From Gammaproteobacteria bacterium (GTDB lineage: Bacteria; Pseudomonadota; Gammaproteobacteria; Burkholderiales; Nitrosomonadaceae), in the NCBI GenBank assembly GCA_030431985.1, contig JAUIIB010000001.1, positions 111,026 through 175,025 on the forward strand: DNA of 64,000 bases, read 5' to 3'. The notes beneath the pieces are model-generated. The model was not told where the DNA came from, did not search any database, and worked only from the letters and a program-made list of their open reading frames with translations. The translations under genes and the position numbers were made by a program. Of this stretch, positions 10,530 to 20,428 are shown in pieces (the first letter of the stretch is position 1; each line of letters starts with the position of its first letter).

Positions 10530-11357
10530 ATGAAATTTAAATTTACCAAAATGCACGGACTTGGCAACGATTTTGTTGTGATCGACTGCATCAATCAAAA
10601 TATTGCGTTAAATCGGGAGCAAATTCGTTTTATAGCAGACCGGCATTTCGGCATTGGATGTGATCAGGTATTACTTGTTGAGCAGGCAACAAGTGAAGCT
10701 GATTTTTTTTATCGAATATTCAATGCCGATGGCGGAGAAGTAGAGCAATGCGGTAACGGTGCACGTTGTTTTGTACGCTTTGTACACGATCATAACTTGA
10801 CGCGAAAGAGACGGCTAAACGTCGAAACGCTTAGCGGCATAATTGCGCCCATACTAAGAGATGACGGAGAAGTGACTGTAGATATGGGAACGCCAATCTT
10901 TGAGCCTGCCGAAGTGCCATTTGACGCCGAATACCAAGAGATGGTTTATCCACTTGATGTGCACGGAAAGATTGTTAAAATAAGTGTACTGTCAATGGGC
11001 AATCCTCATGCAGTTCAAGTTGTTGAAGACTTAGATGCGGCACCGGTTAGTAGTGAGGGTGCGCTGATAGAGTCGCACCCACGTTTTCCTGAGCGGGTGA
11101 ATGTTGGGTTCATGCAGGTAATTGACCGTCATCAAATTCGCTTACGGGTATTTGAGCGGGGTGCAGGAGAGACGTTGGCATGCGGTACAGGTGCATGTGC
11201 GGCAGCAGTTACCGGAATCAGGTTGAATTTACTTGATTCACCAGTGTCAGTCAGTACACACGGTGGCGATTTGTCCATCAGTTGGGACGGCGAGGCAACG
11301 CCTGTTATGATGACTGGGCCTGCGGTAACCGTATTTGAAGGCGAAATTAACTTGTAA
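10530..11357 (+). CDS. dapF: Diaminopimelate epimerase
   Basis: Interconverts LL- and meso-diaminopimelate for lysine and peptidoglycan synthesis. 275 aa from ATG 10530 ([19 protein letters not shown], the classical N-terminus); an upstream in-frame codon at 10506 is not needed. Both catalytic cysteines are present: Cys74 in CGNGARC and Cys218 in [11 protein letters not shown]. The gene is followed by the DUF484 gene and xerC, a conserved proteobacterial order. Confidence 0.97.
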   Translation: MKFKFTKMHGLGNDFVVIDCINQNIALNREQIRFIADRHFGIGCDQVLLVEQATSEADFFYRIFNADGGEVEQCGNGARCFVRFVHDHNLTRKRRLNVETLSGIIAPILRDDGEVTVDMGTPIFEPAEVPFDAEYQEMVYPLDVHGKIVKISVLSMGNPHAVQVVEDLDAAPVSSEGALIESHPRFPERVNVGFMQVIDRHQIRLRVFERGAGETLACGTGACAAAVTGIRLNLLDSPVSVSTHGGDLSISWDGEATPVMMTGPAVTVFEGEINL

Positions 11358-11448
11358 CATAATGGTGGACTGCAATTTTAGATATATCGGCGAGCAGTAT
11401 TGTACATACGTTATATTGATCTTCATGATACTCCCTTAAGGAAAACTA

Positions 11449-12153
11449 ATGAAACCGAAAGATGTCGCGCAATATCTTGCAAGTCACCCTGATTTTTTTA
11501 ACGATTATCCCGATGTGTTGACTGATTTGCAGTTGCCGCATCCACAACAAGAAAAAGTCATTTCATTGCATGAACGGCAGGCGATTGCTCTTAGAGATAA
11601 AAATAAAGTACTTCAGGAAAAGTTGTTGGAACTCATCAGCTTTGGCGAGGAAAATGATGCGATAGGGGAAAAACTGCACCGTTTGACTATTGCGCTTCTC
11701 ACCGCCTATGATTTTGAAAGTTTTTTAACCGGACTTGGTTTTAGTCTTCGGGAAGATTTTGCCATTCCTCATTATGTCATGCGACTTTGGGAACTAGGCT
11801 ATGAAGATAGTGAGCATATTGAATTTTCGGCGGTTAGTGAAGATATTCACGCAATTGCAGCAAGCCTGACCCAGCCGTATTGCGGTAATCATGTGGCTGA
11901 TGGGATCAGAGATCTGTTTATTGAAGATAATGAGCAATTAAAATCTTTTGCTATGATACCGCTTACGACTACGAAGCCAATCGGCTTGCTGATTCTGGCC
12001 AGCCCTGAAGCTGATCGTTTCTATACTGATATGGGTACGTTACATTTAAAAAGATTGAGTGAGGTGATTAGCGCATCGGTTGCACGTAACGATCTGGCGA
12101 ACACCTTTGTGCAGGATAATCAAAACAATCCATCGGATGGACAGTCGGTCTGA
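11449..12153 (+). CDS. DUF484 family protein
   Basis: 234-aa cytoplasmic protein of the DUF484 family: N-terminal helical segment VAQYLASHPDFFNDYPDVLTD, coiled coil (RDKNKVLQEKLLELI), then a GAF-like domain ending MIPLTTTKPIGLLILASPEA. Function unknown, but the gene is regularly found between dapF and xerC. ATG 11449 has AAGGA at 7 nt. Its 3' end overlaps xerC by 17 nt, indicating translational coupling. Confidence 0.92.
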   Translation: MKPKDVAQYLASHPDFFNDYPDVLTDLQLPHPQQEKVISLHERQAIALRDKNKVLQEKLLELISFGEENDAIGEKLHRLTIALLTAYDFESFLTGLGFSLREDFAIPHYVMRLWELGYEDSEHIEFSAVSEDIHAIAASLTQPYCGNHVADGIRDLFIEDNEQLKSFAMIPLTTTKPIGLLILASPEADRFYTDMGTLHLKRLSEVISASVARNDLANTFVQDNQNNPSDGQSV

Positions 12154-13027
12154 GCGGCTTGCTGTCGCATTTAATACGCATCTTGAATGTGAACGCCGTC
12201 TATCAGGCCATACGTGCAGCAGTTACGCCCGCGATATTCAAATATTATTCGAGGCGCTCGCTTCAACGCCATTGGATAAAGTCGAGCCACAGCATATTCG
12301 CCAAGTGGTTGCCCGTTTGCATGGCAAAGGATTGTCGGGTAGAAGCCTGGCTCGTATGTTGTCGGCCTGGCGCAGATTTTATCATTACCTGATACGCGAT
12401 CATCATTTTCATCATAATCCATGTACCGGAATACATGTACCCAAATCACCTAAAAAGCTGCCGCATGCATTGTCTCCGGACGAAGCTGCGCAATTGTTGG
12501 CGCCGCCAGCTATGGACCCTTTGGCAATACGTGATTGCGCCATATTTGAGTTGTTTTATTCGTCCGGACTCAGGCTGGCCGAGCTGGCACAACTCAAAAT
12601 CGATGATGTGGATCTAATGGAAGGTATGGTGCGCGTAAAGGGCAAAGGTGGAAAGATGCGAATTGTTCCTGTTGGGAAAGTTGCGATTGCAGCGTTACAG
12701 CAATGGATGAACCACCATAAAGGGATGATCAGCCCTGGTGTCGATGCGTTGTTTCTGTCCAGACGCGGTCAGGCGATCAGCCCAAGAACCATTGGTCACC
12801 GTTTGAAAATGCAGGGCATACGTCAGGGTATTCATAAAAATGTGCATCCACATATTCTGAGGCATTCCTGCGCGTCGCATTTGTTGCAATCCAGCGGCGA
12901 TTTGCGCGCTGTTCAGGAAATGCTGGGGCATGCACATATTACGTCGACACAGGTTTATACCCATCTCGATTTTCAACACTTGAGCCATGTTTACGATGCA
13001 GCACATCCCCGCGCCAAAAAGAAATAG
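12137..13027 (+). CDS. xerC: Tyrosine recombinase XerC
   Basis: Site-specific recombinase that, with XerD, resolves chromosome dimers at dif. 296 aa from ATG 12137 inside the end of the DUF484 gene. N-terminal SAM-like core-binding domain (residues 5-95), catalytic domain with Arg146 (SSGLRLAEL), Lys170 (VKGKGGK), His239-x-x-Arg242 (HPHILRHSCASHLL), His265 (LGHAHI) and nucleophile Tyr274 (TQVYTHLD). The genomic context dapF-DUF484-xerC supports XerC over XerD. Confidence 0.95.
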   Translation: MDSRSERLAVAFNTHLECERRLSGHTCSSYARDIQILFEALASTPLDKVEPQHIRQVVARLHGKGLSGRSLARMLSAWRRFYHYLIRDHHFHHNPCTGIHVPKSPKKLPHALSPDEAAQLLAPPAMDPLAIRDCAIFELFYSSGLRLAELAQLKIDDVDLMEGMVRVKGKGGKMRIVPVGKVAIAALQQWMNHHKGMISPGVDALFLSRRGQAISPRTIGHRLKMQGIRQGIHKNVHPHILRHSCASHLLQSSGDLRAVQEMLGHAHITSTQVYTHLDFQHLSHVYDAAHPRAKKK

Positions 13028-13114
13028 CTTTTAAAAAGATTTCTTGAAATTGTCGGCGAGCTCAATCTGGGTACGCACAAATCCCGAGCCCGGAATGTAT
13101 TGTTTTGAATAAGG

Positions 13115-13120
13115 TATAAT
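13115..13120 (+). promoter_or_regulatory. Candidate -10 box of the hslVU operon
   Basis: A perfect TATAAT lies 45 nt before the hslV ATG. There is no convincing -35 hexamer at 17 nt, and a CTTGAAA stretch at 13042-13048 recalls a heat-shock -35 element but has no matching CCCCAT-type -10, so sigma-32 control is not shown. Confidence 0.3.
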
Positions 13121-13164
13121 ATCCGTTTGTATGATTATCTAACACAAGAAAAACACAACATAAA

Positions 13165-13686
13165 ATGACAACAATCGTATCAGCAAGACGTGGCAATCAG
13201 GTGGCACTGGGTGGAGACGGTCAGGTTACACTGGGAGCTGTCGTCGCTAAATCCAGCGCGCGTAAAGTACGCAGACTTTATCATGACAAAATCCTGGCAG
13301 GTTTTGCGGGCGGTACCGCCGACGCATTTACGTTATTTGAACGTTTTGAAGGTAAGCTTGAGACGCACCAGGGTCACTTAATGCGCTCTGCAGTGGAGCT
13401 TGCCAAAGACTGGCGCATGGATCGCATGCTGCGCCGGCTGGAAGCAATGCTTGTAGTTGCCAGTGAGGAAGCGACATTGATTATTACCGGTGCCGGTGAT
13501 GTAGTGGAACCGGAAAACGGCCTTGCTGCGATTGGCAGTGGCGGTTCTTATGCGCAAGCTGCCGCACGGGCGCTTCTTGAAAATACTGAATTGCCGCCCA
13601 GAGAAATTGTCAGCAAGGCATTAACTATTGCCGGTGATTTGTGTATTTATACAAATCAAGAACATACTATTGAAACTATTAATTGA
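13165..13686 (+). CDS. hslV: ATP-dependent protease HslV (ClpQ) peptidase subunit
   Basis: Proteasome-like threonine peptidase, 173 aa. After Met removal the N-terminal Thr is the nucleophile ([20 protein letters not shown]), with the oxyanion and structural motifs [20 protein letters not shown] and [16 protein letters not shown]. It forms a double hexamer capped by HslU. Sixty-two nt separate it from hslU in a bicistronic operon. Confidence 0.97.
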   Translation: MTTIVSARRGNQVALGGDGQVTLGAVVAKSSARKVRRLYHDKILAGFAGGTADAFTLFERFEGKLETHQGHLMRSAVELAKDWRMDRMLRRLEAMLVVASEEATLIITGAGDVVEPENGLAAIGSGGSYAQAAARALLENTELPPREIVSKALTIAGDLCIYTNQEHTIETIN

Positions 13687-13748
13687 TACGCAGTAGTACA
13701 CTATTTTTTGTGTATCGATACAACTACTCCACATTTAAACAATAAATT

Positions 13749-15083
13749 ATGTCTCAAATGACACCACAGGAAATTGTCCACGAACTGGACAAACATATTA
13801 TTGGCCAGAATTCGGCCAAACGAGCGGTGGCTATTGCGCTCAGAAATCGCTGGCGTAGACAGCAAATCGCTGATCCATTGCGTCAGGAAATTACACCTAA
13901 AAATATTCTTATGATTGGCCCAACGGGTGTGGGCAAAACTGAAATTGCGCGCCGTCTTGCAAAACTTGCAAATGCGCCTTTTATAAAAATTGAAGCGACA
14001 AAATTTACCGAGGTCGGTTACGTCGGACGCGATGTGGATTCGATTATCCGAGATCTGGTCGAAACAGCCATTAAACAGTCGCGAGAAATCGAAACCAGGA
14101 AAAAACAGCCGCTGGCAGAAGACCGTGCGGAAGAGCGAATACTTGATGCATTGCTGCCCCCTGCTCGTAATTTTGATGCTGTTTCTGATACGGATGAACA
14201 GGACAATTCAACACGGCAAAAATTCCGTAAGAAGTTGCGTGAAGGCGATCTGGACGATAAAGAAATCGATATTGAAATCGCCGCTCCACGCGCTAATATG
14301 GAGATATTTGCACCGCCGGGCATGGAAGAATTGACTTCTCAGATTCAGGGTATGTTCCAAAATATGAGTAGTGAAAAAAAGCGAACACGCAAGCTGAATA
14401 TCCGTGAAGCGAGAAAGTTGCTGATTGAAGAAGAAGCCGCAAAATTGGTTAACGATGAAGAGCTTAAACTCAGTGCCATTCAGAATGTTGAGCAGAACGG
14501 CATTGTTTTTCTTGATGAGATAGACAAAATAACCAGTCGTTCTGGCAATACATCGGGTGGCGATGTGTCGCGCCAGGGGGTGCAGCGCGATTTGCTGCCG
14601 TTGGTAGAGGGGACTACCGTATCAACTAAATACGGCATGATTAAAACGGATCATATTTTATTTGTTGCCAGTGGTGCGTTTCATTTGACCAAACCTTCTG
14701 ATTTGATTCCCGAGCTGCAAGGGCGATTCCCCATTCGCGTGGAACTGACCAGCTTGAGTGTCAGCGATTTTGAGCAAATTCTAACAAATACCGATGCCTG
14801 TTTGACGCGTCAATATGAAGCGTTGTTGAAGACAGAAGGGATTATTCTCAAGTTTCTGCCGGAGGCGATTAAGCGCCTCGCAGAAATTGCTTTTTCCGTC
14901 AATAATAAAACCGAAAATATAGGTGCCAGACGTTTACATACGGTTATGGAAAGGTTGTTGGAAGATGTTTCATTTGATGCGCCCAAACACAGTGGAGAAA
15001 CCATAGAAATTGATGCGGCGTATGTGGATGAACGTCTTAAGGATTTATCTCAGAGCGAAGATCTGGCGCGTTACGTGTTGTAA
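13749..15083 (+). CDS. hslU: HslU (ClpY) ATPase of the HslUV protease
   Basis: AAA+ unfoldase of 444 aa. Walker [10 protein letters not shown] (57-65), pore motif [10 protein letters not shown] (about 91-100, with the GYVG substrate-gripping loop), I-domain of about 130 residues, Walker [10 protein letters not shown] (near 251-259), sensor [14 protein letters not shown] near the end and the C-terminal RYVL tail that docks into HslV. Complete and normal. Confidence 0.97.
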   Translation: MSQMTPQEIVHELDKHIIGQNSAKRAVAIALRNRWRRQQIADPLRQEITPKNILMIGPTGVGKTEIARRLAKLANAPFIKIEATKFTEVGYVGRDVDSIIRDLVETAIKQSREIETRKKQPLAEDRAEERILDALLPPARNFDAVSDTDEQDNSTRQKFRKKLREGDLDDKEIDIEIAAPRANMEIFAPPGMEELTSQIQGMFQNMSSEKKRTRKLNIREARKLLIEEEAAKLVNDEELKLSAIQNVEQNGIVFLDEIDKITSRSGNTSGGDVSRQGVQRDLLPLVEGTTVSTKYGMIKTDHILFVASGAFHLTKPSDLIPELQGRFPIRVELTSLSVSDFEQILTNTDACLTRQYEALLKTEGIILKFLPEAIKRLAEIAFSVNNKTENIGARRLHTVMERLLEDVSFDAPKHSGETIEIDAAYVDERLKDLSQSEDLARYVL

Positions 15084-15097
15084 AATTAGGTCAAAAA

Positions 15098-15124
15098 AAA
15101 GCATCTCCGGAGGAGAGATGCTTT
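15098..15124. terminator. Bidirectional-looking terminator downstream of hslU
   Basis: Ten-pair stem AAAGCATCTC (15098-15107) and GAGATGCTTT (15115-15124). On the plus strand only a short U run follows, whereas on the minus strand eight T residues follow the stem. It can therefore serve hslU and also catch transcription from the convergent MFS gene ending at 15327. Confidence 0.7.
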
Positions 15125-15326
15125 AAAAGATTACAAGGAGAGAAAACAAGCTTAAATTCGAAGGGAGAGCGAAAATAAAGCTTGGATGGTTCCCATTATA
15201 TGCATTTGTGTCCAGTTTGTTTGCTCGAAAAGAAGCCGGTTTACCTGCTATTTAGCGGGATTGAGTGCTACTGTATCAGCCGGTAATTCGGTGCATTAAT
15301 GCTTGTTTTTACGATTCCAGAATGGA

Positions 15327-16976
15327 TTATGCATTGCGGAATCGGGAGCGTTTTACCAGAATGATGGATGCAATAGGTAAGACCAGCCCAATGACGGTTA
15401 CCGTTATCAATAAATTTCCCAACTCGCTGTAATCCGCCGGTACGGTAATTTCACCGGTAACGGTATCTTTAACTTCACGCGTCACTTGGTACAATTGATT
15501 TAAATACTGTGTGCCCAGTTGTGAAGCGGAGAGCGCCAAATTGGTAAATGACGCCATTACTGCAAAGAACGTTGCTTTAAGTTTGTCCGGCGCAGAATTG
15601 GCGATCCATGCCAGCATCGGAATCATGGCAATTTGTCCCAGTGGTGATTCCAGTGCCGTGTCAATCAGTGCGATAAACCTTGCGTCTACGACACCGCCTG
15701 TCAGAGCGGCAGTCCATTCATGCAAGCCGAAGTACATGCCAATGATCGGCAGGGATAAAAGTGTGCCCGCAATGGTTAAAAAGCCGATGATATAGGCAAT
15801 GGATCGTTCCGCCATGAAACGACGAAAAATGAACATTCCAAGCAGTGTTAAAGTTGCACCGACCAGCGACAGCAGGGCAAGAAATTGCTGGTCGAAACCC
15901 AGTTCATCAATCATCCACCAGGTCGAACCAGCGCCAGGGCCAGGAATGGCTCTAAAAATGAATACCATAAAGGCGGTTCCTACGAGTACATTCCGCGCCT
16001 CGGGTTCAAGTTCTTGGGTTAAGCGCCACATCAGAAAGAGTACGATTCCCATAGAAATTAAAAATATCGTTTCTTCTGCACCCGGCATTCGGCTTAAACC
16101 CACAGCAAGTGAAGTCAGTGTAAAAATCAGTCCGCCGCCCAGAATCCACCAATTAACCGGTGGCGGCTCAGTATGAATGGCCAGTAGGTCGATGGCTTCC
16201 TGTCTAGTGTAGCCTTGTTTGATGAATTGTTTGATATTTCGCTGGTGGAGCCATGACGCCAGTACCACGCCCAGTATTGAAATCAGTGGAATAATCAGCG
16301 CAAGCTCATAGACGAATAAATATACTGCGGCTTTTTCTGCTTCAGGCAATGCGGCGGCATCTCTTAACAGAAAAATATTCGCCAGTGACACCAGAATGCC
16401 ACCGCCGATGATGGCAACGCGACCTAATGTCTGCATAGTCACATGCATCTGTTTACGTGTGTCTGGATCGAGTTTTTGCCCCGATTGATCGATGCGTGGA
16501 ACGGCTTCCACGGTCATCGCGTCGGCGACTACATCTTGCAATACATACCCGATAGGTGCCAGCAATGCTGAAACAACATACCAGGTTTCAATGGAGGCCA
16601 CCGTTGTCATGGATGCCGTATCGCCAAGCAGGCCAACCATGATTAGCAGGCTCACCATAATCAGACTCGCGCCGAAATAGACCAGTAAACTCTTCCAGCG
16701 CCACATCAGGTCGACTAAATGGCCGAGCGGCATTTTCAAAGCCCAGGGTAACATCATCCAGAAGCCCAGCATGGCCAAAAATTCAGCAGAAAGGCCGAGC
16801 TTTTCTTTGACGTAGAATGTACCGACAATGCCGGTTAATCCGGAAACACCTGCAGCCACATAAACCATTAAGGGTGGCATGTAAGAGAGTCGCATTTCGC
16901 GTCCCAGCGAAAGGATATTCGCGTCGAACCACTGGATGATAAACTTCGAAAAACGTGTGGCGAAAGAAATGTTCAT
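15327..16976 (-). CDS. MFS-type carrier related to the BT1/folate-biopterin transporter group
   Basis: 549-aa polytopic membrane protein with about 12 to 14 hydrophobic segments. An early conserved portion (MLGFWMMLPWALKMPLGHLVDL, residues about 88-109, quoted in part) and APIGYVLQDVVADAMTVEAV resemble the BT1 family of MFS transporters. The length, somewhat over 500 aa, and long central loop suit this family. Substrate unknown. No good ribosome binding site precedes the ATG at 16976. The gene sits 39 nt downstream of the protease gene on the same strand and may be co-transcribed with it. Confidence 0.72.
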   Translation of the reverse strand: MNISFATRFSKFIIQWFDANILSLGREMRLSYMPPLMVYVAAGVSGLTGIVGTFYVKEKLGLSAEFLAMLGFWMMLPWALKMPLGHLVDLMWRWKSLLVYFGASLIMVSLLIMVGLLGDTASMTTVASIETWYVVSALLAPIGYVLQDVVADAMTVEAVPRIDQSGQKLDPDTRKQMHVTMQTLGRVAIIGGGILVSLANIFLLRDAAALPEAEKAAVYLFVYELALIIPLISILGVVLASWLHQRNIKQFIKQGYTRQEAIDLLAIHTEPPPVNWWILGGGLIFTLTSLAVGLSRMPGAEETIFLISMGIVLFLMWRLTQELEPEARNVLVGTAFMVFIFRAIPGPGAGSTWWMIDELGFDQQFLALLSLVGATLTLLGMFIFRRFMAERSIAYIIGFLTIAGTLLSLPIIGMYFGLHEWTAALTGGVVDARFIALIDTALESPLGQIAMIPMLAWIANSAPDKLKATFFAVMASFTNLALSASQLGTQYLNQLYQVTREVKDTVTGEITVPADYSELGNLLITVTVIGLVLPIASIILVKRSRFRNA

Positions 16977-17015
16977 AAGCGATAACTACGAATATTGAAT
17001 ATAAGTTTCTTAGAA

Positions 17016-18155
17016 TTACATTTGTGCGGGCCGGGTGCCCACTTCGATTTGAACAGCCTTTTGTTTTCCGCCACGCTGAATCGTAACCGTTATGGTTTTA
17101 CCGGGCGACAGCGCGGCGACTTTGTTGAGTAATTCTGAGGTGTTGTGGATAGGCTTGTCTTCTATAGCAATCATTATATCGCCAGGTTTGACACCGGCGC
17201 GATCTGCAGGACCATCTTTCAGCACGCTCGCGATCAGTGCGCCTGTGGTACTATTCAGATTAAAGGAATCGGCAAGTTCCTTGGTCATGTCTTGCATACT
17301 AATGCCAAGCCAGCCGCGTACGACACCGCCGGTTTGAATAATTTGTTCCATGATTGTTTTAGCAATATGAACGGGGATAGCGAAACCGATTCCCAGAGAG
17401 CCGCCTGAACGTGAATAAATTGCCGTATTGATACCGATCAAATTACCCTGAGTATCAGTCAGTGCCCCGCCGGAATTGCCGGGATTGACAGCCGCATCGG
17501 TTTGTATGAAATTTTCAAATGTATTAATGCCGACTTTTGTGCGGCCTAATGCACCGATAATTCCCATAGTAACGCTTTGTCCTACGCCGAACGGGTTGCC
17601 GATTGCCAGAACCACGTCACCGATTTTAGCCTGCTCGGAGTGACCAAACGTAATGGCAGGCAGATTCTGCATATCAATTTTTAGCACTGCCAGATCGGTT
17701 TCCGGGTCTGAACCAACCAGCTTAGCTTCAATTTTGCGTTCGTCGGATAACGCAATTTCCATTTCAACGGCGGATTCGATTACATGGTGATTGGTCAGGA
17801 TATAGCCGTCGGTGCTGACGATAACGCCCGACCCCAAATTTGATCTACGCCGCGTTCTGGGTTCAAATTGGTCGCCAAAAAAGCGCTGAAAAATTGGGTC
17901 GCTGAGTAATGGGTGAGCTGATTCTTTAATATCCTGCCGGGTAAAAATATTGACGACAGACGGCATAGCGCGTTTAACGGCGTCATAATAGCTGTTTGGG
18001 CGTGGTTCATTGAGAGGTGTCGCTGTTTCTTTGATGGTGACAAGTTTGTGGGGTGAACGCCACGGCAGCAGTTCGGGACGCAATGTGGAAACAACAAAAT
18101 AAATTGCCAGTAAAATCGTTGCTGTTTGTGCGAAAGTCAGCCAAAGCCTATACAT
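17016..18155 (-). CDS. DegS/AlgW-like periplasmic serine protease (trypsin-PDZ)
   Basis: 379-aa HtrA-family protease anchored by one N-terminal helix (residues 7-25). Trypsin-like domain with catalytic His124 (TNHHV), Asp154 (ETDLAVLKI) and Ser228 (NPGNSGGAL), then a single PDZ domain (about 280-370, VRGWLGISMQDMT onwards). A single PDZ plus membrane anchor fits DegS/AlgW-type stress sensors that cleave an anti-sigma factor, rather than two-PDZ DegP. No rseA/rpoE is nearby. Divergent from the NIF3-family gene, a common proteobacterial arrangement. Confidence 0.88.
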   Translation of the reverse strand: MYRLWLTFAQTATILLAIYFVVSTLRPELLPWRSPHKLVTIKETATPLNEPRPNSYYDAVKRAMPSVVNIFTRQDIKESAHPLLSDPIFQRFFGDQFEPRTRRRSNLGSGVIVSTDGYILTNHHVIESAVEMEIALSDERKIEAKLVGSDPETDLAVLKIDMQNLPAITFGHSEQAKIGDVVLAIGNPFGVGQSVTMGIIGALGRTKVGINTFENFIQTDAAVNPGNSGGALTDTQGNLIGINTAIYSRSGGSLGIGFAIPVHIAKTIMEQIIQTGGVVRGWLGISMQDMTKELADSFNLNSTTGALIASVLKDGPADRAGVKPGDIMIAIEDKPIHNTSELLNKVAALSPGKTITVTIQRGGKQKAVQIEVGTRPAQM

Positions 18156-18233
18156 GTATACTGATTACTCCTGGATAAAATGACTCATTTGCCGTGCGAT
18201 TATAGTGTAGTGTAACCATACAGGAAAATAACT

Positions 18234-18980
18234 ATGCATCGAAATGAACTTGAAAATTATCTAAATCAACTATTGGAAATTTCGCGTTTTCAGGATTACT
18301 GTCCAAACGGACTGCAGGTGGAGGGGCGCGATAAGATCGGTAAAATTGTAACCGGTGTTACGGCGTCTCTGGCATTGTTGAAGGCTGCCATAGAACAAGG
18401 TGCGGATGCTGTGCTCGTGCATCACGGTTATTTCTGGCGAGGAGAAGATGCACGCATTACCGGCATGAAGGCGCGTCGAATTGAACTGTTAATGGCGCAT
18501 AAAATCAATTTGTTCGCTTACCATTTGCCGTTGGATTGTCATCTTGAATTCGGCAATAACACGCAATTGGGGAAGCGTCTGGAATTTATCGAAACAGACC
18601 GGTTTGGCGAGCAGAATCTAATTGTCGGAGGTAAATTAAATATGCCGGTACCATTACATGTGTTAGGTGAAAAAATTTCTCAAGTACTGGCACGAGAGCC
18701 GCTTGTCATCGGTGGTGCTGAGCAAATCATCCGGCAAATTGCCTGGTGCACAGGTGGTGCCCAGGGGTTTATTGATGCTGCGATTACCCAAGGTGTCGAC
18801 GCCTATCTGACCGGCGAAATTTCCGAACAAACTGTGCATGCTGCACGTGAATCCGGGGTTGCATTTATTGCGGCCGGCCATCATGCCACAGAGCGCTATG
18901 GCGTACAGTCGTTGGGCGAACATTTGGCTTCAACATTTTCCATCGAGCACCAGTTTATCGATGTTGACAATCCGGTCTAG
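18234..18980 (+). CDS. NIF3/YbgI family metal-binding protein
   Basis: 248-aa protein of the NIF3 (DUF34) family, annotated elsewhere as Nif3-like dinuclear metal centre hexameric protein or GTP cyclohydrolase I type 2 homologue. Metal-ligand motifs visible: [13 protein letters not shown] (paired His), [23 protein letters not shown] and [11 protein letters not shown]. The N-terminal [20 protein letters not shown] is characteristic. True biochemical role is not settled. AGGA precedes ATG 18234 by 8 nt. Confidence 0.9.
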   Translation: MHRNELENYLNQLLEISRFQDYCPNGLQVEGRDKIGKIVTGVTASLALLKAAIEQGADAVLVHHGYFWRGEDARITGMKARRIELLMAHKINLFAYHLPLDCHLEFGNNTQLGKRLEFIETDRFGEQNLIVGGKLNMPVPLHVLGEKISQVLAREPLVIGGAEQIIRQIAWCTGGAQGFIDAAITQGVDAYLTGEISEQTVHAARESGVAFIAAGHHATERYGVQSLGEHLASTFSIEHQFIDVDNPV

Positions 18981-19037
18981 ATGGGTACACGTTCGGGGTA
19001 ATTTAAATGAGCCGTGTGTTTTTTTAGGTGATGGTGC

Positions 19038-19154
19038 TCAATCTTCCCGATCTTTTTCTTTTTTTCCTGAGAATAATGTCCACCAGATGATAAAAACGAA
19101 CAGTCCAAGTGCCGCAGCCGCTTCAAGTAACAGTAACCACCAGTTGCCTTCCAT
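19038..19154 (-). CDS. 38-aa single-pass membrane protein
   Basis: Short open frame read leftwards from ATG 19154, beginning MEGNWWLLLLEAAAALGLFV and continuing into an aromatic-rich end of a single membrane helix (FIIWWTLF), then a charged tail with KKEKDRED. TTGGAA lies 8 nt upstream of the start. The composition (helix followed by a basic-acidic cytoplasmic tail) is that of a genuine microprotein rather than chance, but no family was recognised. It is divergent from mltA and convergent with the NIF3 gene. Confidence 0.5.
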   Translation of the reverse strand: MEGNWWLLLLEAAAALGLFVFIIWWTLFSGKKEKDRED

Positions 19155-19217
19155 ATAAAAAATTCCAAGCTTGTTGTATAGTTAAAATATTTAACTCGCT
19201 ACTCTAACCAATATTCG

Positions 19218-20414
19218 ATGGAAAACCAATCCCGTTTTTCTATAGTGCTCTTGTTTGTGCTGCTGGCTGCATGCACGAGTAAAGTCGTCGATCCAACAGA
19301 GAAAGCCAAGCTGCCGATAAAACCGGATGTGATCGAACCGGAATCAGCGCAATTTTCAACATACATCCCAGCGCAGTGGATGGATTTGCCGGGCTGGTTT
19401 GAAGATGATTTGCGACCGGCCTGGGACGCCTTTCTGAAAAGCTGTACGGTACTCAAGCGTCAGCAGTTATGGCAAGAGGTTTGTGACGGTGCTGCCGAAA
19501 TGCACGAGACCGATAAAGCCGGTTTGCGAACGTTTTTTGAACGTTATTTTTCACCCTATCAAATTATTGACAGTGACGGCAGCGATACGGGGTTAGTAAC
19601 CGGTTATTATGAACCGTTGTTGCATGGCAGCCGCAAACCATCTAAGCATTATCGCTATCCGCTTTACACTGCGCCGGATGAGTTGCTGACAATTGATTTA
19701 GGCGCGCAATATCCGGAATTAAGTGATTTGCGTTTGCGTGGTCGATTGGACGGACGCAAGGTTGTGCCTTATTACAGTCGTACTGAAATTATGAATAATC
19801 CGGACATTCTCAAAGGCCACGAACTGCTTTGGGTGGATGATGAAGTGGAATTGTTTTTTTTGCAAATCCAGGGTTCCGGCAGGGTGAAGCTCGATACCGG
19901 CGAAATTATCAAAATCGGTTTTGCCGATCAAAACGGCTATCCTTATCGTTCAGTGGGCAGGATTCTGGTTCAGCAAGGTGAATTGCCGTTGGAAAAAGCA
20001 TCGATGCAGGGTATCAAGCAGTGGGGCAAGGAAAATCCAGATAAATTACCGTCTTTGTTGCAGCAGAATGCGCGCTTTGTATTTTTTCGTGAGTTACCGG
20101 ATAATTTGAGCGGTCCCATCGGTTCGATAGGCGTACCGTTAACGGCAGAACGCAGTATTGCGATTGATCCGCGATCAGTTCCGCAGGGCGTTCCGGTCTT
20201 TCTTGCTACGACATGGCCGAATACCAGTAAACCGCTTAACCGTCTTATGCTTGCTCAGGATACCGGGGGTGCAATCAAAGGCGGTATTCGTGCCGACTTC
20301 TTCTGGGGTTACGGTCCGGAGGCTGCGAGTCAGGCCGGAAAGATGAAACAGCAGGGTCGCATGTGGTTGTTGATGCCGCAGGGCTATACCCCGCCACAAT
20401 CGGTGAAGCAATAA
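19218..20414 (+). CDS. mltA: Membrane-bound lytic murein transglycosylase A
   Basis: 398-aa lipoprotein that cleaves peptidoglycan glycan strands to 1,6-anhydro-muropeptides at the outer membrane. Signal peptide with lipobox LAAC around Cys17. MltA domain includes VTGYYEPLLHGSRKPSKHYR and EVELFFLQIQGSGRV; the C-terminal 3D domain carries RLMLAQDTGGAIKGGIRADF with the conserved catalytic Asp, and FWGYGPEAASQAGKMKQQG. Complete length for the family. Confidence 0.94.
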   Translation: MENQSRFSIVLLFVLLAACTSKVVDPTEKAKLPIKPDVIEPESAQFSTYIPAQWMDLPGWFEDDLRPAWDAFLKSCTVLKRQQLWQEVCDGAAEMHETDKAGLRTFFERYFSPYQIIDSDGSDTGLVTGYYEPLLHGSRKPSKHYRYPLYTAPDELLTIDLGAQYPELSDLRLRGRLDGRKVVPYYSRTEIMNNPDILKGHELLWVDDEVELFFLQIQGSGRVKLDTGEIIKIGFADQNGYPYRSVGRILVQQGELPLEKASMQGIKQWGKENPDKLPSLLQQNARFVFFRELPDNLSGPIGSIGVPLTAERSIAIDPRSVPQGVPVFLATTWPNTSKPLNRLMLAQDTGGAIKGGIRADFFWGYGPEAASQAGKMKQQGRMWLLMPQGYTPPQSVKQ

Positions 20415-20428
20415 CGCTTAATGATTGG

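Noticed and set aside
13042..13120. Heat-shock (sigma-32) promoter for hslVU
   Set aside because: A CTTGAAA stretch is present but no CCCCAT-like box stands at the right distance, so it is not claimed.
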